Shown here one piece after another: positions 36,726 to 46,757 of a stretch of DNA of 64,000 nucleotides; within the stretch, counting starts at the first letter, position 1, and each line of letters opens with the position of its first letter. Location: the NCBI GenBank assembly GCA_024509875.1, contig JAMPIV010012161.1, positions 1-64,000 of the forward strand. The letters run 5' to 3'. Under the pieces are notes generated by a model, which searched no databases, was not told the DNA's origin, and worked only from the letters and a program-made list of their open reading frames with translations. This stretch comes from Oreohelix idahoensis. Taxonomy: Eukaryota > Mollusca > Gastropoda > Stylommatophora > Oreohelicidae. The position numbers and the translations under genes are program-made.

Positions 36726-37601
36726 TGCTCTAAAGTCCTCGAACTTTTTGCAAGATTGAAGAACGGAGTTTATTTACACGATGCAGTCAGATGCTGGAAA
36801 TGAAAAGATACCTTTGTAACAGGTAATTAACTTCGAGTAACTATTAAGTTGTAATAAATTGGAATGTTTTAATTAGTCAACGTATAACAATTAAATATGC
36901 GTGTCATGTTAGTTTACTCTGGAGGATTAATAACCTGTAATGTGATGACTGAATGATATTGTTATCTTAACCTCTTGTTGTGGTGCATGCTCGCGCGCCC
37001 GCGTAGGAACATGTATAACTTTTAAAAAATGTATAAATGTTCCCACCATCTAAAAATGCATTGCAGCCGCCACTGTATAAATGACTATTTTGTAATCTAT
37101 TCTTTTCCATCTGTGTTGTATCTTTGACCAAGGCGGAAATAATCTATAAGTTATCTTCTTTCGTTAAGGTTCAGCACAACTAAGTCTCTTGATGTCTTAT
37201 GCTTCACAAAGTGTAAACATCAACCTTCGTTACGACATACGGATTCCATTGGATATTTCCAACAGCGTTACGGTATCTGAAGTGACAAGAGAATGGAAAC
37301 TGGCGGGTTACAACAGATAATGCTTCTTTGTCTTGTTATATTAGTTGCTGGTAGCTTTTCTCTGAAAAACTCACACAGTGTGCACGAGATCGATGTTTGG
37401 TTGGAAGTTAACAGGCTCGCGTGTGTCTTTCTTTGTCATCGTTAATTTTCTTTGCGCTCTTTAAGATCATGGAGTCGCCAATGTAGCTGGTCCCTTCCAG
37501 GAACTCTGCACCAAGCATTTACACGCCCTTGCAGCGGTGGCCAAGGTGACCAGCTACAGTGCTTGCTCCATGCTCTGTAAGGAGCGCAAAGGAAAGAGAG
37601 G
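36726..37601. other. Noncoding DNA, no recognisable feature
   Basis: No coding or repeat signal is recognised. Confidence 0.35.
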
Positions 37602-38090
37602 TTGTTAACACCTGCTTCAACGAAAGATGTAGATATATTGTTAACACCTGCTTCAACGAAAGCTGTAGATATTTTGTTAACACCTGCTTTGTCGAAAGAT
37701 GTAGATATATTGTTAAAACCTGCTTCAACGAAAGATGTAGATATATTGTTAACACCTGTTCTACTAAAAGAAGTAGATATATTGTTAATACCTGCTTCAA
37801 CGAAAGATGTAGATATATTGTTTACACCTGTTCCACTAAAAGATGTAGATATATTGTTAACGCCTTTTCTACTAAAATAAGAAGATATATTGTTAACAAT
37901 TGCTTCAACGAAAGATGTAGATATATTGTTAACACCTGTTCCACTACAAGAAGTAGATATATTGTTAACACCTGCTCCAACGAAAGATGTAGATATATTG
38001 TTTACACCTGTTCCACTAAAAGAAGTAGAAATATTGTTAACACCTGTTCAACTAAAAGAAGTAGATCTATTATGAACATTTGCTACTCAT
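37602..38090. repeat. 36-bp minisatellite, subfamily A, about 13 copies
   Basis: The unit begins TGTTAACACCTGCTTCAACG and ends in AAAGATGTAGATATAT. Copies vary, many carrying CTACTAAAAG in place of CAACGAAAG. A period divisible by three leaves a plus-strand frame of VNTCFNERCRYI dodecapeptides (37559-38092) and other open frames. No start context, signal or domain supports a protein. Confidence 0.92.
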
Positions 38091-38296
38091 AAAAAGTAGA
38101 TTTATTCTTAACTTCTGCTTGAATGAAAGTCGTAGATATATTCTTAACTTCTGCTTGAATGAAAGACGTAGATATATTCTTAACTTCTGCTTGAATGAAA
38201 GACGTAGATATATTCTTAACTTCTGCTTGAATGAAAGACGTAGATATATTCTTAACTTCTGCTTGAATGAAAGACGTAGATATATTCTTAACACTT
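38091..38296. repeat. 36-bp minisatellite, subfamily B, about 5.7 near-identical copies
   Basis: The unit begins TTCTTAACTTCTGCTTGAAT and ends GAAAGACGTAGATATA. It has the same period and recognisable homology to subfamily A, but copies are almost identical to each other, so it expanded more recently. The peptide repeat in one frame is LNFCLNERRRYI. Confidence 0.92.
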
Positions 38297-38689
38297 ACTC
38301 TAATTTAAAAAATAACATCAACTAGTTGTCTTAACGTGTGTCTCTTATTCCACGAATGATTTTTTTCTATCAGTTTTGTGATCTTGTTAAACAATCCTAT
38401 TCTGCGCAAGCACATTTTTATAACAACCTGTATCTTTAAAGATATTTTGTTTGGTTGGTTTATCTTCATTGCACACGAACAACTCCATCAATGCTCCGAT
38501 CTCTTCCCTTTGATCACACAAGGAGGATCTCAGCACAGTGCACGAACTCCGTAGCACTGGCGAGAATCCCACTTTGTGGATATAGAAATCACACATTCTA
38601 TAAATGTTTTTTGTGGTATGAAAGTTTCTAATTTTTAAATGTTGCCAGGGCAGCGGCCTTATGGCCTACTCTTTATGATTTCCAACTGC
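38297..38689. other. Noncoding spacer
   Basis: No recognised feature. Confidence 0.3.
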
Positions 38690-38790
38690 CGTTTGATATT
38701 TAACGTGCGCAACGTGCAAGAAGACTTGGCATGTGTTTTGTTGAAGGCCTACGCTCCTTGGGGAGCTAAAAGGTATTGATTTATTGATTG
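38690..38790 (+). mobile_element. LINE 3' end with ATTG-type tail
   Basis: Contains GAAGACTTGGCATGTGTTTT and GAAGGCCTACGCTCCTTGGG, matching the inverted copy at 15055-15180, then GGAGCTAAAAGGTATTGATTTATTGATTG as a short tail. Only the terminus survives. Confidence 0.55.
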
Positions 38791-38847
38791 AACTTGCACA
38801 CGGGACCTCTTATTTTTTTCGCCCTTATCCGTGAAGGCTAGGCATCC

Positions 38848-38937
38848 GATCTCACTACCCAGGAGATCTCACTACCCAGGAGATCTCACTACCCAGGAGA
38901 TCTCACTACCCAGGAGATCTCACTACCCAGGAGATCA
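38848..38937. repeat. 17-bp tandem repeat, about 5 copies, then poly-G
   Basis: The unit GATCTCACTACCCAGGA repeats perfectly about five times. It is followed at 38940-38960 by G runs broken by one C. The perfect identity suggests recent expansion or an assembly stutter. Confidence 0.92.
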
Positions 38938-39015
38938 AGGGGGGGGGGGCGGGGGGGGAGTATGACATCATTAGGAACCACTGGTTCTGAAAAAAAAATG
39001 TTCATAAATTATATT

Positions 39016-39092
39016 CTCTCTACTGGGAATTGAACCCTGTACCTGTGGAATTTGAGGCCGACGCCATACCTCTTAGCCACTCTGACTTTAAA
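39016..39092 (-). repeat. Diverged tRNA-Leu-like sequence
   Basis: On the minus strand GTCAGAGTGGCTAAGAGGTA resembles a class II tRNA D-arm, CTCAAAT could be an anticodon loop (CAA), and GGTACAGGGTTCAATTCCC looks like a TPsiC arm. The anticodon stem does not pair well and no complete acceptor stem is seen, so I read it as a tRNA-derived remnant rather than a working tRNA gene. Confidence 0.4.
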
Positions 39093-39353
39093 GATTTACC
39101 TACTTTGAAAGAAAGGAAGAAACTGAACACATGAGAAATGGTGTACTGTACTCAGGACAAGAGGAAGAATGTGCACGTCATAAACAAAGTGTGTGCCCAG
39201 TAAAATTCCCAGGTGTCTCTGGTTAGACAAAGATAGAATCGGACTACTTCTTCCTCACTGTCTATGTCTTCCTACTTCCTGTATGAAATGTTAGTAGTCT
39301 GGGTTGTGCTTGAAAGTATCATCTTTACATGATCGGACCAATCTGGGGATATT

Positions 39354-39727
39354 TCTTCTTTTTTTTGTGTTTTTTTTTTTAACGTACGCCCGCTATTACT
39401 CGAGGCGAGAATCTCCGGTTAGTATATCTAACTTGAGACTAATTTTTATGTGAGTATCCTTTTTTTCCCCTGTACACTGACAGGTGTCCACTCGCCATTC
39501 AGGCAGATACTCGCCGTCTTCGGAGGGTACCCATTAGAGCTGGGTCGGCTCAGGAGCCACCACTCCCTGGTCGACGACACTCCTTCAAATGTCTTCGCCT
39601 GGGCTCGAATTAATCCAGTCCGAGTCCCGGTCGATGGCACTGATTTAAATGTTCTCTCCCGGGCTTGAACATGGATCACCCGATCGCCAGCGCAGTGTGG
39701 TAACCATTACACCAGCGCGGCTCCCGG
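39354..39727 (-). mobile_element. tRNA-derived SINE, inverted relative to the 16342 copy
   Basis: On the minus strand the head CCGGGAGCCGCGCTGGTGTA shares the A-box region (TGGTGTAATGGTTACCAC) and the B-box-like GTTCAAGCCCG with the SINE at 16342. The body diverges and contains two similar stretches around TCGACC. The element ends in a long A-rich tail (T-rich at 39354-39380 on the plus strand). No clear TSD was found. Confidence 0.78.
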
Positions 39728-40181
39728 ATCTTAGTTTAATTTCAAGACCCTAACTGCAACCTGACTTGTCTTACGGGACCTAATGTTCATAACTTGGAGA
39801 GACACGTACCTGACACATGAGTGAATCTCCTCATCCACTGAAGAATAACCCAAACTAGTGGTTCACTGAATAACCGGGCACTCAATCAATCATCCCTTGA
39901 GTTCTAACGTCTTGCGCTAGCTTTGTATTTCTGTTTCTACAGAGTGCTCAAAACACAAGCACAGTCAAAGTCTTCCACGTTACAAGGAAAAGTCCACCTG
40001 AGATTCCTATGGTCCTTACACCATGAAGGCCAAGATCGACTTACTTCAACGTACTCTAAATTGTGCTGCCTCTCTGTCTCCCACGTGATTCGTTAAATTT
40101 GTGATCACTTCTACTGAATCAAACTCACCTATGTTTCCCGAGCTGTGTTGTACTCATGCCCTTTCTAACATACAGCAGGGA
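39728..40181. other. Noncoding spacer
   Basis: No recognised feature before the LINE fragment's long target duplication. Confidence 0.3.
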
Positions 40182-40507
40182 GACTACTTTTCTACCTACT
40201 CTAAATCTAGTCGTTTTTATTCACCTTACTACCGTGAGGTGTAGAGGTTTGGAAGAGAGAGCGCCAGACTATCCTATCGGCTGTCTTCCTCCTGGCCTGG
40301 TTCCATTCTAGTCCTCGGTCCTTGTTGTTTAATGTTGTCCTCCCAGCGGACTCTGGGTCGTCCTGGGGGTCTGGATCCCTGGCTCTTTGTTTCCCATGCT
40401 TGTCGTGGTAGCCGATCTTCTCCCATTCTGCAGACATGGCCAAACCATCTTAGTTGGGACTACTTTTCTACCTACTCTAAATCTAGTCGTTTTTATTCCC
40501 CTTACTA
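40182..40507 (-). mobile_element. 5'-truncated LINE copy with 50-bp target-site duplication
   Basis: The 226-bp insert 40232-40457 is the 3' end of the LINE family also present at 41.8-45.4 kb, on the minus strand. It has the GRPR-type C-terminal coding region, with GACGACCCAGAGTCCGCTGG, and the CCAAACCTCTACACCTCACG terminus. It is bounded by a 50-bp direct repeat (40182-40231 and 40458-40507, one mismatch) starting GACTACTTTTCTACCTACTC, read as an unusually long TSD. Confidence 0.9.
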
Positions 40508-41083
40508 TCTTTTTTGCTCCCCTTTATAAAACCCTGTTACAAATCAAGAGTAACGTCATCCAATGTCGTAGACCAACGAATGGGGACGAACAATTCGTGA
40601 AAGAAGACTTACACATTACAAAATTATTGTTTACCGACATGCAAAGATGTATGCGTGTGTGAGTAACATATGTTGTCTAGTTTCTTGTTTTTTTATTTTT
40701 CTTTTACTAATCACGGAGCTTGGAGCTATCACTGCAAAGATAGCCCGTTTGTAGGAAGACTGCACAAAACCTATCACGTTCTCTTGCAGCAGTAGTTTAT
40801 GTAGTAATGTGTTTGATATGATAAGGTTGCCAGCCCCATTCATAATCTCATATTAGTCACCTGTTGTGATATGTGGACGACAACATAGCCATATTCCTTC
40901 TGTTTGTTCTTAGGCACTTTTTTTTGTTTGTTTATTGTACTGTCACCCGCACAACTTTGTTTTTGTTTGCCGGAGATTTCAACCTTTTTTTTTATTTAAC
41001 TATGTTTATTTCACTTGTATGGTTTAGTTTTTTGTGTATAGTAAATGAACAGGAAAATCATAATCCTCAACTCCAATGCCAAA
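40508..41083. other. Noncoding DNA, no recognisable feature
   Basis: T-rich, with no convincing frame. Confidence 0.35.
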
Positions 41084-41509
41084 TCAGCCCTTTTGTATGG
41101 CTCTTACAACAAAAACGATAATCAAGAATATACAGACTTTCATCAATTTGTGCTTGAACAATAGAAGAATAAAATGATCACTAATGTACAACTGATAACA
41201 AGAACCATACAAGTGCCAGTGGAACTTCACTTTTTTCATTCTCTTCATGTCTGTCTCTAGCTCTCTTCTCCATGTCTCCTTTGATCTCACTCTACCTCTC
41301 TTAAAGCGACTTGCTGTTGTATATCGCAACGTAAATGTTGGCCAATGTTTGTGTTTCCTGAGTTGTATGCTGAAGTTGTTATCGTCTGTTTGTTGTATGT
41401 CTGAGATAGACACGACGTCCATTTCTTTTTTAAATGCCAGAGAACTACAAACATCTGAAAGAAATGTGTTCGTCCCACAGCCAAAAAAAGAAAAATTAAT
41501 GAGTCCCAT
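41084..41509 (-). pseudogene. Probable LINE C-terminal fragment (different family)
   Basis: The 141-codon minus frame contains FKRGRVRSKETWRRELETDM, close to the RGRP-x-TWRR-x(3)-D/EM motif at the C-terminus of several LINE polyproteins. The rest of the frame is not recognisable, and the portion after the motif (KVCIFLIIVFVV) is probably noncoding read-through. Only about 30 residues support the call, so it is tentative. Confidence 0.45.
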
Positions 41510-42063
41510 TATTGTAGCAACTAAATAGAAGTCTAGCCTTAATGCGTTCCTTACATTTTGAATGAACGTTGTGTAACTAGGGCTAATCTGAAGTGCAGAC
41601 GTTCAATACCTGCATGCTTCCGTCACAAACACCCAGACTTGCACGAGTTAACTCGTTTTATTGGCTGTTTCCTGGGTGTACTTCAGATTGCTGAAAGGTA
41701 TTACGTGTGCAGGCTGAACCTCGTTTCCAACTGTATTACTGTTGTTCTTCTCTTTTAGCTAGCTAGCCAAATATCTCACCAACAATCTAACTATTTAACC
41801 AATTAGCTTACTTACTTACTTAGTCGTTCCTCTTCTACCGTGAGGTGTAGAGGTTTGGAAGAGAGAGCGCCAGACTATCCTATCGGCTGTCTTCCTCCTG
41901 GCCTGGTTCCATTCTAGTCCTCAGTCCTTCAAAGATTGTTTAATGTTGTCCTCCCAGCGGACTCTGGGTCGTCCTGGGGGTCTGGATCCCTGGCTCTTTG
42001 TTTCCCATGCGTGTCGTGGTAGCCAATCTTCTCCCATTCTGGAGACATGGCCAAACCATCGTA

Positions 42064-42642
42064 TACTACTGGACAAAAGTTAAGGGCCACCATTCAGTTT
42101 AGACAAGGTTTATATAATTGATTGGCAAACTGTAAAGACAAGTGAAAATGTCATTAAAACTGAGCTCAGAGAAATGTATATACATTTCTGTGTGCACTAG
42201 GTTAATTTTTTTTAAATGTCCAAAAACTGGGTCACTTTAACCCGCACGTGAAAATTGTGCTTTTTGCAACACGCCCCACTAGTTCAAAAGGTGAAAAAGT
42301 GAGTTGAATTTGAATGCACGTGGAAAATAATCATCGGTAAAGAGTGTTCCCCGTTGATATGCAATAAATCAGTATGACAAGTGGTCGAAATGATCGCTGC
42401 ATTAGCCATGCCACCAAGGAGAAGTTTCAGCACTGTAGACCGTGGTCGACCCATGGCATGGATTCAGGATGGTCAATCTGTTCGTCATGCTGCAAGACGT
42501 TTAGCAGTGTCCCACTCTACCATTCAGAGACTTCTTGAGAGATTTCAAGCTACCGGACATTTGGAAAATCGACCCTGCTCACGAAGAATTATATAAACCT
42601 TGTCTAAACTGAATGGCGGCCCTTAACTTTTGTCCAGTAGTA
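42064..42642 (+). mobile_element. Tc1-derived MITE with remnant transposase N-terminus
   Basis: Inverted repeats of about 53 bp with one mismatch (beginning TACTACTGGACAAAAGTTAA) lie at 42064 and ending 42642, each flanked by TA. The 579-bp interior keeps the start of a Tc1 transposase on the plus strand: MPPRRSFSTVD near 42408 and the helix-turn-helix ARRLAVSHSTIQRLLERFQA. Coding stops at 42596, and the whole catalytic part is deleted. Comparison with the uninterrupted LINE at 46995-47040 shows the insertion fell into a TA (or TTAG) site. It must rely on another element's transposase. Its TIRs differ from those at 26965, so this is a separate Tc1 family. Confidence 0.93.
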
Positions 42643-42660
42643 TATTTGGGACTGTTCTAC

Positions 42661-44134
42661 TTAGGTTTGCAGGAGGTGGGATTTTAGGCCTTGACGTATC
42701 GTCTGGTTACGGACCATGTCTCTTCTTGTTACTTCAACCACCTTCCTCAGATACCTCATTTCTGAGGTTTTGATCTGGCTTTTGTGGGTTGTAGTCATTG
42801 TCCATGACTCGCATCCATATGTCAAGACTGTGACATAGGTGGAGCGGTATACTGCCATCTTCGTTTTCTTACCAACTTCTCTCTTGCTGAGGAATCCTCG
42901 ATTTATGGCTTGAAAAAGTCTCCCAGCTGCTGCTTTTCGAGTGGCCAACTCTTCTTTGATGCCTCCCTTTCGGTCTATAATAGCTTCGAGGTATTTAAAG
43001 TGGTCGACCTGTTTTCCAGCTTAATCTGATGTCTTCTTTCTTCTCGTGATATCACCATGGATTTTGTTTTAGAGCTGCTTATGACCATCCCTCTCTTCTC
43101 CAGCTCTTCTTTCCAGACATGCAGGTTGGATTGGAGATGTGCCTCTGATTTAGCAATCAGGGCAACATCATCAGGAAATGCCTGCTCTGAAATACAGACC
43201 TGTCTCATCTTCCAGTACCCCACTGAATACTTTCTTGTTATTTCCTTCCATGCCTTGATTACATCGTCCATGACGAGTATGAAAGGATAAAGTTACAGGA
43301 TATCACCTTGTCTTACACCATTGGTGATCCTGAACTCTTCTGACTTATGGTTTGCTGTCCTCACATAATTTCTGCAAGACTTGTAGAAACTCTGTATAGC
43401 ATGAATCAGAGGTGCTGGAATATTCTTCCTTGCCAAACAGTCCCAAAGTTTGCTCCAGGGGACCCTGTCAAACGCCTTTTCCAGATCTATGAAACAAAGA
43501 TGGATCTCACTCTTATACTCAAGGGCCTTTTCACTCAGCTGTCTGAGTGTGAAGATTAGGTCTTGAGTACTTCGGTTTGCTCGGAATCCGCACTGGACCT
43601 CATCCAATTGTGGCTCAGCTAGGCGTCGTAGTCTCTGCTCTAGGATTCTAGAGTAGATTTTACCAGGGACACTGAGAAGGGATATGCCTCTATGGTTTCC
43701 ACATTGTCGATTGTCACCCTTTTTGAAAATTGGTGTTATGATGGCAATCTCCCAACCCTGTGGTACGGTATTGTTGCCAACGCTGCCTGTGGGACCCTTA
43801 AGAGTAATAGGTCGCCTGATGCTCCCATGTACTTAACCATTTCTGGTGTTATACCATCATGCCCTGCTGCTTTGCCCATCTTGATTTTCTCCAGTGCTGC
43901 CTTCAGTTCTTCCATTTTTATGTCAACTTCACCATCATTGGTTTTCTCTTCTGTGCTAGTGGTTATCATTTCTGATGCTTCACCTTGCTCACCATCCAGG
44001 AGTTCTGAGAAAAATGTTTTCCATCTTTCCATTACTTCCTTGCGGGCAGTATGTAATTTGCCTTGCTTGTCCTTTATAAATTTGAGAGAGCATTGTTTTT
44101 TCTTCCTCACGTTCTTTAGGGTCTTATAGAACAA
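42661..44134 (-). pseudogene. LINE reverse transcriptase domain
   Basis: Three frames cover the domain: 44134-43736, 43607-43293 and 43271-42661. Motifs in order: MGKAAGHDGITPEMVKYMG (fingers), QCGFRANRSTQDLIFTLRQL, HLCFIDLEKAFDRVPWSKLW (first catalytic Asp), GVRQGDIL, and the active site FPDDVALIAKS, where the usual FADD reads FPDD. Then come MVISSSKTKSMVI and, after a further shift, FLSKREVGKKTKMAVYRSTY and LTYGCESWTM. The domain would copy element RNA at the nicked target. Several frameshifts make it non-functional as written. Confidence 0.9.
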
Positions 44135-44290
44135 TTTATGGTTTTCTTACGCATCGTTTTCTAGCTTTTCTTCATATTGTTTCCAGGACGTCTGTTTTGC
44201 TGCTAGCACCTTTGCTTCTGTTCTGAGTGTCACACATTATCTATATTTCTCCATTTGTCCAGCTGTGTTTTTAGCTCCTAAGTATTGTTT

Positions 44291-45363
44291 CTATGCCATT
44301 TTCTTCTCTCTTATTTTCTCTTTGACTTCCTCTGTCCACCAAGGTGTCCTCTTTCTCTTGTTCCCAAGTCGGACTTCGCCACATGCTTCTGCAGCAGCTG
44401 TCTTTATGATGTCCTTGAATTTAAGCCAGAGGGTTTCCAAGTCATCAGGTTGTTCTTCTGTGTTTCTCACCGCTGCAGCAATAAGCCCCTGATATCTGGT
44501 CTTAATTTTTGGCTCTCTCAGCTTATAGGTATTAATGCTCTTTTCTCCCGTTCGTTTACTGACTTTCTTGCGTGATGTTGGGCAGTTCCTAGGCTGAGCA
44601 ACTCTTTCAGTTGTTCTTTTGATTGTAAGCAGGTAGTGATCACTTCCAATCTCTGGCTCTCTACAGACTCTAGCATCCCGGACATATTTGAATGAGCTCC
44701 TCCTAAAAATGGCATAGTCGATCACTGTCTTCTCATTCTTTGTTGGTTCACATCTAGTGTATGCATGTATGCGCTTATGGGGGAACATTGTGTTTGTAAT
44801 GATCAGATTCTGCTCACTGCAGAATCTAAGAAGTCGCTTTCCATTGTCATTGAGAGTATCTTCTCCATATCTTCCGATAACTCCACCCTATCGAGCATGG
44901 TCATTTCCAACTCTGGCATTGAAATCTCCGAGCATGATAATTTCATCTAGGCAGTCATCCACTGTCCTTTGAAGCAGCTCGAAGAATTCCCCCTTGACCT
45001 CTGCTCTCTCATCCTCATTTGGTCATACACTATGACCAGGTTGACTATGGTTCTCCTTCCTTTAGTTTTACAACCATAATGCGCTCCGAGACAAAGTTCC
45101 ATCCCTTTATGTTATCTTTTTGGTTTTTGGCCACAATGCAACCCACGTCCCCTTTAGCTCTTTCAGATGTCGGTACACCACTGTAAAGCAGCGTGTTGCC
45201 ATCGAGATCCATGACTTCTTGTCCTTGTTTTTTGTTTGTTTCCGTTATAGCCAGGATTTCTAGTTTTGCTTTCCTCATCTCTTCCACCAGCTCCTCTTCT
45301 TTCCCATTTATACTTCTTGTGTTCCAAGTTCCATAAGTCGTAGTCCGTTCCAGTTCGTCGCAT
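44291..45363 (-). pseudogene. LINE apurinic/apyrimidinic-type endonuclease domain
   Basis: The frame pieces 45363-45163, 45287-45045 and 44788-44291 together cover the EN fold. They contain an N-terminal TWN-like strand (TYGTWN in the shifted frame), EILAITETNKK with the catalytic Glu region, GNTLLYSG, then IDYAIFRRSSFKYVRDARVC and EIGSDHYLLTIK, which holds the catalytic SDH box. The domain would nick target DNA to prime reverse transcription. At least two frameshifts and a gap around 44790-45040 break the frame. KRKRTPWWTEEVKEKI near 44330 begins the linker to RT. Confidence 0.85.
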
Positions 45364-45410
45364 TTAGAATCAGTCCGGTTTTTTCTCTTGTAGTTCTCGT
45401 AATCAATTAC

Positions 45411-45855
45411 CTACCTAACTAACTAATTAGCTAACCAACTCATTAACAAGTTAACTAGCTAACTAACAAATTAGCAAGCTAACTAACTGCTTAACTAGTT
45501 AACTAACTACCCAACTAATTAGCTAACTAACTGCCTAACTAGTTAACTGACTACCCAACTAATTAGCTAACTAATTTACGAAGTAACTATCTAAATAACT
45601 AGCTGGCTATCTAACTAACTAGCTGTTAAAAAAACTAACTATGTAATTAATAAGCTAACTAACAAGTTAACTGGCTAATTAACTAACTATCTAACGAGAT
45701 GAGTAGCTAAGTAGTTCAGAACCTAGCTAGCTAAGTCACTAACTCTATACCTACCTATTTAACTAAATAGCTAGCTTATTGTCTTGCTAACTAAGTAAAT
45801 ATCTGAATAACTGAGTAACTTACCAATTAGCTAGTTAGCTCACTGATTATATAAC
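45411..45855. repeat. Degenerate CTAA/CTAG tetranucleotide tract
   Basis: Continuous CTAACTAACTAGCTAA-like sequence with many substitutions, extending about 450 bp. Similar sequence (AGCTAGCTAGCCAAAT, CTAACTATTTAACC) lies on the other side of the LINE at 41755-41811. Confidence 0.85.
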
Positions 45856-46150
45856 TATCAAGATCCACTTGTTGCGACCTCTCATTAAGTCCGCTAGTAT
45901 TTGTTTTCTCTCAGACTCTACCGAGTAATTTGTAAAACATGTCTGTAAAGGTGTCAATATCTGCTTTATGACCTCTGATGGAATGCCATCTGGGACAGCA
46001 GTTTTTGCACGAATATTTATGGCTTTCTTTATTTCTTCCTTATCTGATCTTTCACAATGAACAAGTAGCTCCTTTTCTCCTCGCTAGATGTGATTTAATG
46101 GACGATGTCTGTTGAGAGTTTCCTCAGAATATCCTTTCCACCTTTTCATT
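45856..46150 (-). pseudogene. LINE reverse transcriptase N-terminal fragment (another family)
   Basis: On the minus strand, from about 46150, the frame reads MKRWKGYSEETLNRHRPLNH, then ELLVHCERSDKEEIKKAINI, AVPDGIPSEVIKQ and a broken ILADL. These match the linker and fingers region of LINE RTs in which K-x-AGPDGIP-x-E is conserved. The piece has an in-frame TAG near 46085, and ends at the CTAA tract. It is too short to classify by clade. Confidence 0.68.
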
Positions 46151-46744
46151 TCTTTTCATATATTGCTGTCGTAAATTTTAGATAGGTTAGAATGTATTTA
46201 TGGTCCCGTCTGAGCAGAGGTGATAGTGGTAAATACGTGAGAATAAAGGTGTAAGAAATAGATTTAAAGAGTGAATAGTTTAAGGAAAAGATCTGTCTCT
46301 GGAATGAGTAGTTTCTCAAGTCCAGCCTATCTATACGACTAAATTTTAGTATAAGACAATCTAGTACCTCCTTATATCTAGAACTATCAGTTAAAATAAA
46401 CACAAACACAAAATTATGTGAAAACAAGACACACAAACGTGAAAAACTATGGTTAATGGGTATGGGTCTGACCAACACACAAAGTTTAGTTCTTTTTGTT
46501 GTTTATTATCATTAAACTTTACAACATCAAACATATAGAGAAATCAATAAAATCATGTTTACAGACATACGAAAATAACCGAATAAGTGCCCTCCCCCTT
46601 GTTGAGAAAAGATCCCAAAAGAAGTTAATACCCCAAAGGTCAAAGATTAGCACTAGGTTACATAATAGACTGTGAAGAACAAGTTCCCGCTAAATTACTA
46701 CTCAGTAAAGTAAACAAGTCTAGCGAAATAAAAAAAGACGTTAA
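46151..46744. other. Noncoding DNA
   Basis: A 110-codon minus frame (46146-46478) has no recognisable motif and is not accepted as a gene. No repeat is recognised. Confidence 0.35.
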
Positions 46745-46757
46745 TACAATGCTTGTA

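Larger units (their letters stand above)
41812..45410 (-). mobile_element. LINE element, endonuclease-RT type, interrupted by a Tc1 MITE
   Basis: A nearly full-length minus-strand non-LTR element. In minus order it has an APE-type endonuclease (45363-44291), RT (44134-42661) and a C-terminal region that continues past the MITE at 42064-42642 to the 3' end CCAAACCTCTACACCTCACG and an AAGTAAGTAAGT tail at 41812-41823. No separate ORF1 is visible upstream. Both flanks are degenerate CTAA/CTAG tetranucleotide repeat, so it probably inserted within such a tract. The clade is uncertain (RTE- or Jockey-related). Related 5'-truncated pieces lie at 32055, 40232 and 46758. Confidence 0.88.

Noticed and set aside
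37559..38092. 177-codon Cys/Arg repeat protein (VNTCFNERCRYI)
   Set aside because: It is one of several frames opened by a 36-bp minisatellite. No signal peptide or flanking coding sequence was seen, so it is not treated as a secreted Cys-rich protein.
38848..38937. CRISPR-like array of short repeats
   Set aside because: The 17-bp units are directly adjacent with no spacers, and the context is eukaryotic.
39016..39092. Functional tRNA-Leu gene
   Set aside because: A- and B-box-like parts exist, but the anticodon stem does not pair and the acceptor stem is not evident.
41247..41528. 93-codon plus-strand frame
   Set aside because: It is antisense to the minus-strand frame with a LINE-like C-terminal motif and shows no similarity of its own.
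46146..46478. 110-codon minus frame beside a LINE fragment
   Set aside because: No motif. It lies upstream of the RT fragment but does not resemble a LINE ORF1 or linker.
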